Translations under genes and position numbers: made by a program
Notes under the pieces: model-generated
Database searches by the model: none
Told to the model about the DNA's origin: nothing
The model's input: the letters and a program-made list of their open reading frames with translations, nothing else
Source: Candidatus Endolissoclinum faulkneri L5
GTDB taxonomy: Bacteria > Pseudomonadota > Alphaproteobacteria > Thalassobaculales > Thalassobaculaceae
Reading direction: 5' to 3'
Assembly: GCF_000510265.1 (NCBI RefSeq)
Contig: NZ_CP006745.1
Location: 491,444 to 555,443 of the forward strand
Length of the DNA stretch: 64,000 nt
In this document: in pieces, positions 43,717 to 52,941 of the stretch
How positions within the stretch are numbered: position 1 is the stretch's first letter
Layout of the letters: each line of letters starts with the position of its first letter

Positions 43717-44937
43717 TTAATTATTCTTTGCTAAAACATGGCCTGCAAGATATAATGAGCCAGTAATGAGAACGCGGCTTCGTTTTTCTTTATTCGATCT
43801 TATGATTAACTCTAAAGCTTCATTTAGGTTTTTGCAAGCTGTAACTATCATTTTAGCTTTTTTTTGGGCTATTTTTGCGATTTCATCAGCTGACAAGCTT
43901 GATTCTTCGCCTGGAATGGTTACAGCTGAGATGCTTTTTAATAGCTTAGCGAATGGACTAAGATAGTCGTATACTGATTTGGTTTTGAGCATGCCAATGA
44001 CAAGATGCACAGGCTCTTTAGGGTTTTTTGCACACCAAGATGCTACTTGCCTGGAAATTACGCGGCTAGCGTCAGCATTGTGTCCACAATCTAACCAGAG
44101 GCTCCAGCCGCTTGGTAGCATATCTACTAACGGTCCGCTTGTTAGAACTTGCAATCTTGCTGGCCAATTTACTTCAAGCAAGCCACGTGCTCGGTCTTTA
44201 GTGATATTGATAAGTTTATCTGATACTATTTTTGCAATCGTTACTGCGACAGCGGCATTGTCAATTTGATGCTCGCCTAGTAAGGATGGCAAAGGCAATA
44301 TCTCCGATTCACCTTTTATTGTTATCACCATTCTATTGGCATCGCATTTGACAGTGTAATGACGATCAAAAACATTAATCGGTGCTTCAAGCTCAGCTGC
44401 CCGGTTGGTTATTATATCTAGCGCACGCGAGTTCTGAGGACCGATAATCACTGGTACTTTAGGTTTTATAATACCAGCTTTTTCGAAAGCAATTTTTTCT
44501 ATTGTATTACCTAAAAAACTTGCATGGTCAATTGATATCGTAGTAATTCCGCTAACTAGCGGCTGTTCTACAACATTAGTAGCATCTAATCGACCACCAA
44601 GGCCAACCTCTAACAATAACACGTCTGCAGGCACCCGGGAAAATATCAGGAAAGCTGCTGCGGTTACGATTTCAAATAAAGTAATAGGTTTGCTAGAGTT
44701 CTTTGCTTCGCATTCCTCAAGCACAGAGCAAAGTAATCCATCATCAATAATGTTTCCAGCTAGGCGGATTCGCTCATTAAACCTTACCAAATGTGGTGAT
44801 GTATAAACATGCACGCGATGACCAGCTGCCTCCATAATTGCTCGCAAATAAGCTATGACTGATCCTTTTCCATTCGTACCCGCTACATGGATTACTGGTG
44901 GAAGAGCATGATGTGGATTGCCAAGATCTTTCAGCAA
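43717..44937 (-). CDS. folC: Bifunctional folylpolyglutamate/dihydrofolate synthase; conserved N-terminus extends upstream of the first usual start codon
   Basis: Adds glutamate to dihydropteroate and then to folates. The ATP loop HVAGTNGKGSV, LLEVGLGGRLDATNVV, the DHASFLGNT-type SIDHASFLGNTIEKIAFEKAGIIKP segment and a C-terminal Rossmann-like domain (WSLWLDCGHNADASRVI) are intact. The coordinates give the part from the first usual start, a TTG at 44937. The frame stays open to 45066 upstream and encodes residues that match the family's N-terminus (LTRLKAIHPNTIDLSLYRVKR directly before LLKDLGNPHH). No ATG, GTG or TTG occurs in that stretch. Either a rare start (for example ATC at 45028-45030, or ATA) is used, or the protein is truncated, or there is a sequence error. 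It follows accD on the same strand. Confidence 0.93.
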   Translation of the reverse strand: MLKDLGNPHHALPPVIHVAGTNGKGSVIAYLRAIMEAAGHRVHVYTSPHLVRFNERIRLAGNIIDDGLLCSVLEECEAKNSSKPITLFEIVTAAAFLIFSRVPADVLLLEVGLGGRLDATNVVEQPLVSGITTISIDHASFLGNTIEKIAFEKAGIIKPKVPVIIGPQNSRALDIITNRAAELEAPINVFDRHYTVKCDANRMVITIKGESEILPLPSLLGEHQIDNAAVAVTIAKIVSDKLINITKDRARGLLEVNWPARLQVLTSGPLVDMLPSGWSLWLDCGHNADASRVISRQVASWCAKNPKEPVHLVIGMLKTKSVYDYLSPFAKLLKSISAVTIPGEESSLSADEIAKIAQKKAKMIVTACKNLNEALELIIRSNKEKRSRVLITGSLYLAGHVLAKNN

Positions 44938-45081
44938 ACGTTTTACTCGATAGAGTGATAAATCAATTGTGTTAGGATGAATAGCCTTAAGGCGCGTAAG
45001 TATTACATTCCAAGCTTGATTCTTACCGATAGATAGTTGGCTATCAACGTTTATTATAGTATCCCCCTAAGAAAATCCCAA

Positions 45082-46038
45082 TCAGACCTTATCATTGTCT
45101 GCAATATTTTTGTGCTTTACTCCTGCATTGTTATCTTGATCCGACAAGCTTGCTTGTGGATACGGTAGAGCTACTAATTTATCTGCTGATTCACGGAATA
45201 TCATTAGTCTAAGCAGTTGTCCTAACGTAGCCTTTAGCTCACGTCGGTGCACAACCAGATCAATCATGCCGTGTTCGCGTAGATATTCTGCCTTCTGGAA
45301 GCCTTCAGGAAGTTGTTCATGGATGGTTTCTTGAATTACTCGTTGGCCTGCAAAGCCGATGATCGAGCCTGGCTCTGCAATATGCAAATCGCCAAGCATA
45401 GCGAAGGACGCTGTTACTCCACCAGTGGTAGGGTTTGTTAGCACTACTATAAACGGTAGATTATGCTCTTTTAGACTATTGATAGCTGCGACAGTACGTG
45501 GCATTTGCATAAGTGAGAAGATGCCCTCTTGCATACGCGCTCCTCCAGAGGCCGGAAAGACTATAAGGCTAGCATCTTCTATTTCAGCTAGTTTAGCGGC
45601 TCTAACTAAAGCATCTCCTACACTTGTGTTCATAGAGCCGCCCATAAAGGAGAAATCGAATACGGCGCAAACAACTCGTGAATTTCCTATTGTGCCCTTA
45701 GCTACGATAATTGCATCATTACGCCCAGCTTTTGCTTGTGCTTCTCGTAGACGTTCGTTGTATTTTTTGCGATCACGAAATTTTAGAGGATCTGCCTTGG
45801 TCTTCGGCAGATCTATTATTTTATAGATCCCTTGATCAAATAGAATAGCAAGCCGATCTACTGCACTAATCCTTAGATGATGGTCGCATGAAGTACATAC
45901 TTGAAAGTTTTCCTCCAAGTCGCGATGAAATAGTATTTGTCCGCAAGATGGACACTTAGACCATAGTTTATCAGGTATTTCACGAGTGCTGACCCAGGCT
46001 TTAATTTTTGGCAGGACCGAGCTGGTAAGCCAGTTCAT
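45082..46038 (-). CDS. accD: Acetyl-CoA carboxylase carboxyltransferase, beta subunit
   Basis: With AccA it transfers CO2 from carboxybiotin to acetyl-CoA, making malonyl-CoA for fatty acids and, here, probably for polyketide extension. An N-terminal zinc finger uses Cys29, Cys32, Cys48 and Cys51 (KCPSCGQ...VCTSCDHH). The crotonase-like core is complete: FDFSFMGGSMNTSVGDALVRAAKLA, SGGARMQEGIFSLMQMP, NPTTGGVTASFAMLGDLHIAEPGSIIGFAGQRVI. The 318-residue length is normal. AAGGAG 10 nt before the ATG is a strong ribosome binding site. It is followed by folC, the usual alphaproteobacterial order; the trp genes that often precede it are absent, and a 1.7-kb gap lies upstream. Confidence 0.97.
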   Translation of the reverse strand: MNWLTSSVLPKIKAWVSTREIPDKLWSKCPSCGQILFHRDLEENFQVCTSCDHHLRISAVDRLAILFDQGIYKIIDLPKTKADPLKFRDRKKYNERLREAQAKAGRNDAIIVAKGTIGNSRVVCAVFDFSFMGGSMNTSVGDALVRAAKLAEIEDASLIVFPASGGARMQEGIFSLMQMPRTVAAINSLKEHNLPFIVVLTNPTTGGVTASFAMLGDLHIAEPGSIIGFAGQRVIQETIHEQLPEGFQKAEYLREHGMIDLVVHRRELKATLGQLLRLMIFRESADKLVALPYPQASLSDQDNNAGVKHKNIADNDKV

Positions 46039-47726
46039 TGCTACCTATCTCCTTATCTATTCCAGGATTTGCGTCATGTTATCTGCTTATTCCTAATCTA
46101 TTAACATCTTTGTGCTCTTTTTAGATTATTATGAAGAATATTATTAAAGACATTAATCTTATAGCGTTTTCATTAGTTATTCGAGGGAGATTAGATTCGA
46201 ATTATTCAACTAAAGTTTACGAAAATTCCTACTTTGATTATCGTTTTTCAAGCGGTTGAAGCGATTAAAAACATATTACGCTACATTATTATTTTCTATA
46301 ATGTAACCTTTATTTTTGATATCAAGGCAAATGATTAAGTGGTTTAGTTTGATATTTTTGCAATTGATTTATTTACTAATTATGATGTTAACACAATAAT
46401 GAAAATTTCTTTTTTACCTCTAGTACGCAACCTTTATTCTTGCTATTTAGTGTAAATTAGACGATTATTTCAGAATAAATTGTGCAATTATGCTAACCTA
46501 CGGCAAATGCTAGGTAATTTGTTTGCTTACTTGATTTAAGGCAGAATCTAATAGATAATAAAATAATTTTATGTATGATTATTTTATTTGGAGCAAAAAT
46601 TCTTCAGTAGAAGGCAGATACTCTATCCATAAATCTACGAAAGCCATTTGTCATTTTCTTTTTAAGTATAATTAAAATCATAACATTAGGAAACTTCTCT
46701 AGATTATAGCTCTGGCTATAACATTATTGTTATCATACCTTGATAATAACTTAGTCGCGTAAAATTGATTCGATGGATTATAAAAACAGGTGAAATAGAA
46801 TTCATCAATCAGGCTTTCATTGAGCTTATTAATACATTAGATAAGATTTCTTATGATTATCTATTAAGTAAAAATCGAATGACAAACAACAATAGTAATT
46901 ATTGCTCATCTCTGAGCAAGTTCGAAAACTTTTGATATAAAAAGCATATATAATAGCATACATTCAACATTACCGTTAAAATTATTTACAAAAGGAATGG
47001 CTTGCTATACTCTGTCGAAATATTTATAGAGCACACAATTAAAACCTAAAGATAGTTTTTTGATATTTTTTACGTAATTTTTAAATTAATGCAATCAGCA
47101 ATTATAAATTAAACACATTATATTCAGCAACATTTTAGAAAAAGTTTTCTAGGCCAGCGGTCTATCCGTAACGAAAAAATATTATCATTGCTATAAACAT
47201 TAAGCGTCATCAGAATCCTTGTGAATAAAGTTTAAATCATTAGAGACAAAACGCCTAATAAAATACTATCTGAGATACAGATTAGATGTACTTAGGTTTA
47301 GCATATTATCTTGACAATCCTCAAATAGCTAACCATTTTATCAAGGAATTAATCTTCAGTAAGCTACAAATTTTAATCATAAAATGCAAGTATTGGCGGT
47401 AAGTTATATAAATTTTCCTAAATATTTTAGATAAGAATCCTTGCTCAAGTTAGGTTATTGTAGTTTTGCTATGTGTAAGAGAATCTATATGCGAAATCTC
47501 AAAGTAAGAAAATAACTTTGTTCAATAAAGTAAGTAGAGTAACATAATAAAAATTATTAAGATTATGCATCTTAGGTGAAGTCAGCGCTTATATATAATC
47601 CCTGATTATAGTATGCTATAATGATATTAGCAAGCAAAATGCATTACGCCAGATTGCTTGTTGCTAACCACTAAGAGTATCATTAAGAAGCGATGAAATT
47701 TGAAAAATAATATTTAAGGTACAAGA
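46039..47726. other. Non-coding gap between accA and accD
   Basis: 1.7 kb of AT-rich DNA with no gene. No trpA or trpB remnant is recognisable. An imperfect hairpin with a 3-nt bulge lies at about 47627-47667, near the 3' end of accA. Confidence 0.6.
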
Positions 47727-48695
47727 CTAAGTATTTATTTTCGCATCCTCTGCTTCGCCGATCGCCATGTACTTATTACGGCGCTCTTCACGTAGAAGAT
47801 GGCCTTCACGACCTATTAATTCGTTTAAGTGTTGGTCGATTGCCTCTTCTACTGCGAGCAGTGCTCGATTATGGTCACGGTGTGCGCCACCAAGTGGCTC
47901 TTTAACTATGTCATCAATGACACCTAATTTTTTAAGATTTTGTGCAGTTATTTTTAGTGCATTAGCTGCTTCCTTGGCGTGCTCAGCTGATCGCCAAAGA
48001 ATTGATGCACAGCCCTCTGGCGATATCACTGAATAAATCGCGTGTTCCAACATTAATACCTTATTACCTGCAGCGAGCGCTACTGCGCCACCAGAGCCAC
48101 CTTCTCCTAAAATAGTAGCGATCAAAGGCACTTGTACGTTAAGGCATGTCTCGATTGATCGAGCAATAGCTTCCGCTTGACCACGCTCTTCCGCATCGAT
48201 TCCTGGATAAGCACCAGCAGTGTCGATAAAAGTTAAAATTGGCATCTTAAAACGATCAGCAAATTTCATAAGTCTTCTAGCCTTACGATAACCCTCAGGG
48301 CGAGCCATACCAAAATTGTGGCGGACACGTTCCTCCGTAGTGTTTCCTTTTTCAGTGCCGATAACTATAACTGAGCGTCCCTTAAAACGTCCTATACCAC
48401 CTACAATCGCTGGATCTTCGGAAAATAATCGATCGCCTGCTAATGGAAGGTATTCGCTGATTATATGGTTAATGACAGCCTGAGCGTGGGGACGTTCAGG
48501 ATGACGTGCAATCTGCACTTTCTGCCATGGCGATAGTTTTTGATATATAATAGTAAGTTGTTGTTTAATTTTTGTTTCTAGCTTAGAAACCTCTTCGGCG
48601 ATTTTCAGTTCATTGTCACTTGGCAGGTGTCGAAGTTTTTCAATCTTATACTCCAAATCAGCGATCGGTTTTTCAAAATCAAGGAAATTATGCAT
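47727..48695 (-). CDS. accA: Acetyl-CoA carboxylase carboxyltransferase, alpha subunit
   Basis: The partner of AccD in the carboxyltransferase half of acetyl-CoA carboxylase. N-terminal helical region MHNFLDFEKPIADLEYKIEKLR; the catalytic core includes RPHAQAVINHII, GDRLFSEDPAIVGGIGRFKGRSVIVIGTEKG, MARPEGYRKARRLMKFADRF, ILTFIDTAGAYPGIDAEERGQAEAIARS, LGEGGSGGAVALAAGNKVLMLEHAIYSVISPEGCASILW. I chose the ATG at 48695 (322 aa). The family starts at this point, and AGGGAG lies about 12 nt upstream. An ATG 60 bp earlier would add 20 residues with no family match. It is monocistronic, 1.7 kb from accD on the same strand. Confidence 0.96.
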   Translation of the reverse strand: MHNFLDFEKPIADLEYKIEKLRHLPSDNELKIAEEVSKLETKIKQQLTIIYQKLSPWQKVQIARHPERPHAQAVINHIISEYLPLAGDRLFSEDPAIVGGIGRFKGRSVIVIGTEKGNTTEERVRHNFGMARPEGYRKARRLMKFADRFKMPILTFIDTAGAYPGIDAEERGQAEAIARSIETCLNVQVPLIATILGEGGSGGAVALAAGNKVLMLEHAIYSVISPEGCASILWRSAEHAKEAANALKITAQNLKKLGVIDDIVKEPLGGAHRDHNRALLAVEEAIDQHLNELIGREGHLLREERRNKYMAIGEAEDAKINT

Positions 48696-49654
48696 ATAAT
48701 AAGTATACTCCCTAATGCTAAAGTTCATCAAATTAATACTAGTATTTTCCCTCAAGCGTGACCAGTGTTAATTTTTCTATTACTTTATTGAGTAGCTGTA
48801 AAATCATTTAATCATTATAAGGTTTTCGTTTAATAAATTTAAGTCTGGATTTTATTAATTATAAATTTATATGCTTGCAACTATTGGTAGGTAACAATCG
48901 CAAACTACAAGACTCATGTTTATATAACGTAATTTACTTCCAATAATTGTTTGAGGCTAAGCCAAAGAAGTTTTTTGTTTTTAGTAGAATTGTAATTTAT
49001 GGGAAAATACAAAAGCGATTCAGCTAAAGCTGTTACTTGCTAGTACAGGCAAGAATGTGTATAAAATTAGCAGCTGTAATCGGCGGTTGTTGGTAACAAA
49101 TTATTATTTCAATTACATGATTAACAATTCATATTTAATGATAAATTATTTTTTAATATTGCTCGCCGACAAGTCGGACAAAACTTTAGCTTGTAACGCA
49201 TATAAAAAATTTTGTAAAAAGATAATAAAATTCGTGTAAGTACGAATAATAAATGTAACTTTTTCAAGTGGCACATTAATCATCAGTTATTATTTTTAAT
49301 AATTAATCTTAAGCTTGTTGACTAAGCGTAACCATCTCCTTTTAAAAAATTATATTAAATAACGCAGACTTGCTTAAAATTTTTAAATAGACTTGGATCA
49401 TACTATAACCAATTCAACTGTAATAATTAAGCATGCTCGGCTACAACTTACTTTAATCTAATAAGATATTATTATCTATGCTGAATCAAAGTAAATTATA
49501 TCATATGCGAATGCCAAACAACTAGTATCTACATTAGGTTATGATCTAATCTACATTGCGTATAATTAGATTGCCGCTATTTTAATTTCTAGTCGAGTAG
49601 CGAATTTTAGTAATACTGCTTAATACAAGAATAAAGTAATTGAAAGGATTACAT
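48696..49654. other. Gap between the divergent accA and NYN-domain genes
   Basis: About 960 bp. The 60-residue frame at 49057-49239 has no family resemblance and I do not call it a gene. A small GC-rich hairpin CCGACAAGTCGG lies near 49166-49177. Confidence 0.55.
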
Positions 49655-50347
49655 ATGCTATTTCATCCAGATGATCGGATTGCTCTCTTTATAGATGGAG
49701 CTAACCTCTATTCTGCTGCGCGGTCGCTGGGATTTGATATCGATTACAAACGTCTTCTCGACCTATTTGTCAGTAAAGCCCGATTAATTCGCGCATTTTA
49801 TTATACAGCAGTGCTTGAAGATCAGGAGTATTCACCAATTCGCCCGCTAGTTGACTGGCTCGATTACAATGGCTATACCCTAGTCACTAAACCAGCTAAA
49901 GAATTTACTGATGGGACGGGACGTCGCAAAGTGAAGGGAAATATGGATATAGAACTTGCTGTGGACATGATGGCAATGGTCGACTTAATCGATCATGTAG
50001 TTCTTTTTTCTGGCGATGGTGATTTTCGCTCGTTGATTTCTGCCGTACAAAACAAAGGAGTACGGGCTTCAATCGTTTCCTCAATTCGAACTCAACCTCC
50101 TATGATTGCCGATGAGTTGCGCCGTCAAGCAGATCAGTTTATTGAACTAGATCAGCTTGCTGCTGATATTGAACGTATTCATCACCTTAATAGAGGAGAT
50201 CAACCGCAAGATCAATCTAGTCCATCTCTTGATCCTTATATAGAGCCTTATAATAATCTTGACGAAGATTATATTGAAGAGAATGATTGCATTGACAATA
50301 ATCAATCTGAGATAGTCAGCCATACATTGCATAGTAAAAGTGACTGA
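49655..50347 (+). CDS. NYN-domain (LabA/DUF88-like) putative RNase
   Basis: A PIN-like NYN-domain protein, probably a metal-dependent ribonuclease. The acidic active-site pattern is in place: LFIDGANLY (Asp14), GNMDIELAVDMM in the middle, and VVLFSGDGDFRSLI towards the end, followed by RRQADQFIELDQL. Residues after about 180 are an acidic, low-complexity tail (many Asp, Glu, Asn) that is probably disordered. The ATG at 49655 is preferred over the TTG at 49640 because AAAGGA sits 8 nt before it, giving 230 aa. The uracil-DNA glycosylase gene starts 17-29 bp after its stop, so they are likely co-transcribed. The family is certain; the RNA target is not. Confidence 0.88.
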   Translation: MLFHPDDRIALFIDGANLYSAARSLGFDIDYKRLLDLFVSKARLIRAFYYTAVLEDQEYSPIRPLVDWLDYNGYTLVTKPAKEFTDGTGRRKVKGNMDIELAVDMMAMVDLIDHVVLFSGDGDFRSLISAVQNKGVRASIVSSIRTQPPMIADELRRQADQFIELDQLAADIERIHHLNRGDQPQDQSSPSLDPYIEPYNNLDEDYIEENDCIDNNQSEIVSHTLHSKSD

Positions 50348-50376
50348 TACGACTTGTTATTGTTGTGGTTTTTTCA

Positions 50377-51027
50377 ATGAAAAAAAAGAAAGTGAGCGAC
50401 CCTCCGATCGATTGTTTACTTTGTCCACGATTGGTAGCTCTTAGACATGAAAGCAGGATACTATATCCTCATTATTATAACGCACCCGTGCCGAGTTTTG
50501 GTGATACCAATGCGCGGCTTCTTGTGGTTGGAATGGCTCCTGGATTAAGAGGTGCAAACCGTACAGGAAGACCATTTACTGGAGATTACGCTGGTGATTT
50601 GCTTTACAGCACTATGCTAAAATTCGGCTTTGCAATAGGTAATTATGATAAAAGGCTGGATGACAATATTTTGCTAGTTGACTGCCGAATCACCAACGCA
50701 GTTCGTTGTGTGCCTCCAAAAAACAAGCTAATAAGCTCAGAAATTAACAACTGTTGCTTTTTTCTTAAAATGACGATTAAAGAGATGCCATATCTTAAGG
50801 TGATTATAGCGCTCGGCTCTATTGCACACAGTGCAACGTTATCTGCACTTGGTTATAAAAAGTCATCAAATAAATTTTCTCATAATATGTTTCATAGTTT
50901 AAAAAATGGTCTTATATTAATCGATTCTTATCATTGCTCACGTTACAATACGCAAACAGGTCGACTGACCAAAAATATGTTGCACCAGGTCTTTTCACAA
51001 GTTCACAATTTGCTTGCTTCGAGATAA
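50377..51027 (+). CDS. Uracil-DNA glycosylase, family 5 (UDGb-type)
   Basis: Removes uracil and other deaminated bases from DNA, starting base-excision repair. The opening PVPSFGDTNARLLVVGMAPGLRGANRTGRPFTGDYAGDLLY is the hallmark of type-5/UDGb enzymes. Iron-sulfur ligands are expected from CLLC near the N-terminus, VRCVPPKNK and later Cys residues. HCSRYNTQTGRLT supplies the C-terminal active-site loop. I list the ATG at 50377 (216 aa); a GTG at 50365 is equally possible, and neither has a clear Shine-Dalgarno. It lies directly after the NYN gene. It is a notable repair gene to keep in an AT-drifting genome. Confidence 0.9.
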   Translation: MKKKKVSDPPIDCLLCPRLVALRHESRILYPHYYNAPVPSFGDTNARLLVVGMAPGLRGANRTGRPFTGDYAGDLLYSTMLKFGFAIGNYDKRLDDNILLVDCRITNAVRCVPPKNKLISSEINNCCFFLKMTIKEMPYLKVIIALGSIAHSATLSALGYKKSSNKFSHNMFHSLKNGLILIDSYHCSRYNTQTGRLTKNMLHQVFSQVHNLLASR

Positions 51028-51438
51028 AATATTTGCTTGGGTTAATTTTTTTTGTTTAAAAGGAGTGTTTTTCCTAAAAAACAAGACTGATATCTTTTAC
51101 CTAAAGACTATATAGAAATGAATTTCTCAGATGATAGCTATATGTTGATAGTGAAAAATAATTTATGACTTATTAAAAATATCTAAGAGTAAAGATTATA
51201 TTTACTCATTTGTTTCACTAATATGGATAATGACATAATAATTTTTTATACTATGTTCCGAATTAGCATAAATAAATGTAGATTATATAAAAGTATACGA
51301 TTGTTAGAAAGGCAACATAATAAATCAAGATTAATAAAAATTATTTTTATTGTAAATGGTTGAATGAAAACTCACTTATCTCTTGATAAGGCTGTATTCC
51401 TTTTTAGGAATGACTGTATCATTGATATTGGGATGGCT
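51028..51438. other. Gap between convergent UDG and smpB genes
   Basis: About 410 bp with no gene. A short stem ATTCC/GGAAT near 51399-51413 could act as a weak terminator but has no U-tract. No tmRNA gene is recognisable here. Confidence 0.5.
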
Positions 51439-51909
51439 TTATCTGTTTTTTCTTAAAAGCCGAGCTTGTCGGCGTTCCCAATCTCTTTTTTTAATTTCTT
51501 GACGTTTGTCAATTATTTTTTTTCCTCGAGCAAGACCGATTTGCAGCTTAGCAATACCACGATCGTTAAAATATATCGATATTGGCACCAAAGTATAACC
51601 TTTTTGCCGCACCATTCCGAACAGTCGTTCACGCTCTTTTCGATGAACTAGTAACCGACGCACGCGACGTGGATCGTGATTGCATACTCCTCCCGGTTTA
51701 TATTGTGGAATATGCGAGTTAATAAGAGCTAATTCACCATTGTCATCGCCAGCGTATGACTCGTTAATTGATGAATTACCCTGACATAAAGATTTTATCT
51801 CAGAACCAGTCAGTATAATACCAGCTTCAATAGTATCTTCAATCACATATTTGTATTTTGCTCGCCGATTGCTAACAATTTTTTCGTACGCACTACGCCG
51901 CTCAGCCAT
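51439..51909 (-). CDS. smpB: SsrA-binding protein
   Basis: Binds tmRNA and delivers it to stalled ribosomes in trans-translation. It has the OB-fold core (RAKYKYVIEDTIEAGIILTGSEIKSLCQGNSSINESYA, PQYKPGG, HDPRRVRRLLVHRKERERLFGMVRQKGYTLVPISIYFNDRGIAKLQIGLARGKK) and the basic C-terminal tail IIDKRQEIKKRDWERRQARLLRKNR, which folds in the decoding centre. Length 156 is normal. GGGAGG 7 nt before the ATG is one of the strongest ribosome binding sites in the window. It follows dapA on the same strand with a 129-bp gap, a common alphaproteobacterial neighbourhood. Confidence 0.97.
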   Translation of the reverse strand: MAERRSAYEKIVSNRRAKYKYVIEDTIEAGIILTGSEIKSLCQGNSSINESYAGDDNGELALINSHIPQYKPGGVCNHDPRRVRRLLVHRKERERLFGMVRQKGYTLVPISIYFNDRGIAKLQIGLARGKKIIDKRQEIKKRDWERRQARLLRKNR

Positions 51910-52038
51910 GGCAAAACCTCCCTTACTCTTGAGGTGTAAAGTTGAGCAATTATTCTATAGCTTGGTTGCTTCTGCTACAAAAAGCTTAAATAAGCCTTGC
52001 TTTGTGTTAGGCTTTGTAAGTTGTTTTTATAAAATGTA

Positions 52039-52941
52039 TCAACTAAGCAATCCAGCTTGGCACATCGCATTTTTAACCATTGCCTTGCTTTCATTAGCTA
52101 TTTCACTAATCGGCAAGCGAGATGTTGATTCGCAGATTCCTAACAAACTTGCTGCGTATTTAACAGGACCTGGACTACTTTCACAAAATAATGCTTCGTG
52201 TAGCGGTTGCAGTTGTTCATTAATAGTGAATGCTGTATCCAAATCACGATTTTGCCAGGCCCTATGCAAATTAAAAAGTTGCTTAGGCGCAATATTAGCA
52301 GTAACCGAAATACATCCATGACCTCTATGAGATAAGTAAGGCAGCACAGAGGCATCCTCTCCGGTGAGCTGGCAAAAATTACCTCCCATTGCCATACGAT
52401 ACTTTATAGGGCGAACAAGATCAGCACTAGCATCTTTGACTCCAATGATATTTTTAAGTTGCTCGTAGCAGCGTTTCATTGTCATAAGTGACATATCTAT
52501 GACTGAACGGCCTGGTATATTGTACATAATTATCGGAATATCTACAGCGTTATTAATTGCTTCGAAATGCCTAAACATACCTTCCTGGGTCGGTTTGTTG
52601 TAATATGGCATGACATGTAAAACTGCGTCAGCTCCTGCTTTTGCGGCGTGTGAGGTGAATTCAATTGCTTCATTTGTTGAATTTGATCCGGCTCCAGCAA
52701 TAATTGGTATTCTTCCTGCTGTTTGTTCTATACAAATCTCTACAATCCGCTTATGTTCTCTATGGCTAAGGGTAGGGCATTCACCAGTAGTGCCTGCTGG
52801 TACTAAGCCTTGGGTACCTTCTTCTATTTGCCAATCTATTAAGTTTCGAAATGAATTTTCATCCACTTTACCGTTTTTGAAGGGCGTTATCAAAGCAACA
52901 AGCGATCCCTTGAATAAGGGATGAGCTAACTTACAATACAT
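52039..52941 (-). CDS. dapA: 4-hydroxy-tetrahydrodipicolinate synthase
   Basis: Condenses pyruvate with aspartate semialdehyde in lysine and meso-diaminopimelate synthesis, so it serves both protein and peptidoglycan. The TIM-barrel signatures are AGTTGECPTLSHREH (Thr51-Thr52), MPYYNKPTQEG, MYNIPGRS with the catalytic Tyr140, and GVKDASADL with the Schiff-base Lys169. The length of 300 aa is slightly above the usual 290-295. GGAG sits 5 nt before the ATG. It leads a probable dapA-smpB unit. Confidence 0.97.
   Translation of the reverse strand: MYCKLAHPLFKGSLVALITPFKNGKVDENSFRNLIDWQIEEGTQGLVPAGTTGECPTLSHREHKRIVEICIEQTAGRIPIIAGAGSNSTNEAIEFTSHAAKAGADAVLHVMPYYNKPTQEGMFRHFEAINNAVDIPIIMYNIPGRSVIDMSLMTMKRCYEQLKNIIGVKDASADLVRPIKYRMAMGGNFCQLTGEDASVLPYLSHRGHGCISVTANIAPKQLFNLHRAWQNRDLDTAFTINEQLQPLHEALFCESSPGPVKYAASLLGICESTSRLPISEIANESKAMVKNAMCQAGLLS

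Noticed and set aside
49057-49239. 60-codon open frame upstream of the NYN gene
   Set aside because: It is low-complexity Asn/Tyr/Ile-rich, has no Shine-Dalgarno or family resemblance, and its composition is what AT-rich non-coding DNA gives.
51851-52321. 156-codon plus-strand frame across smpB and dapA
   Set aside because: It is antisense to the ends of two certain genes; its length comes from their codon bias.
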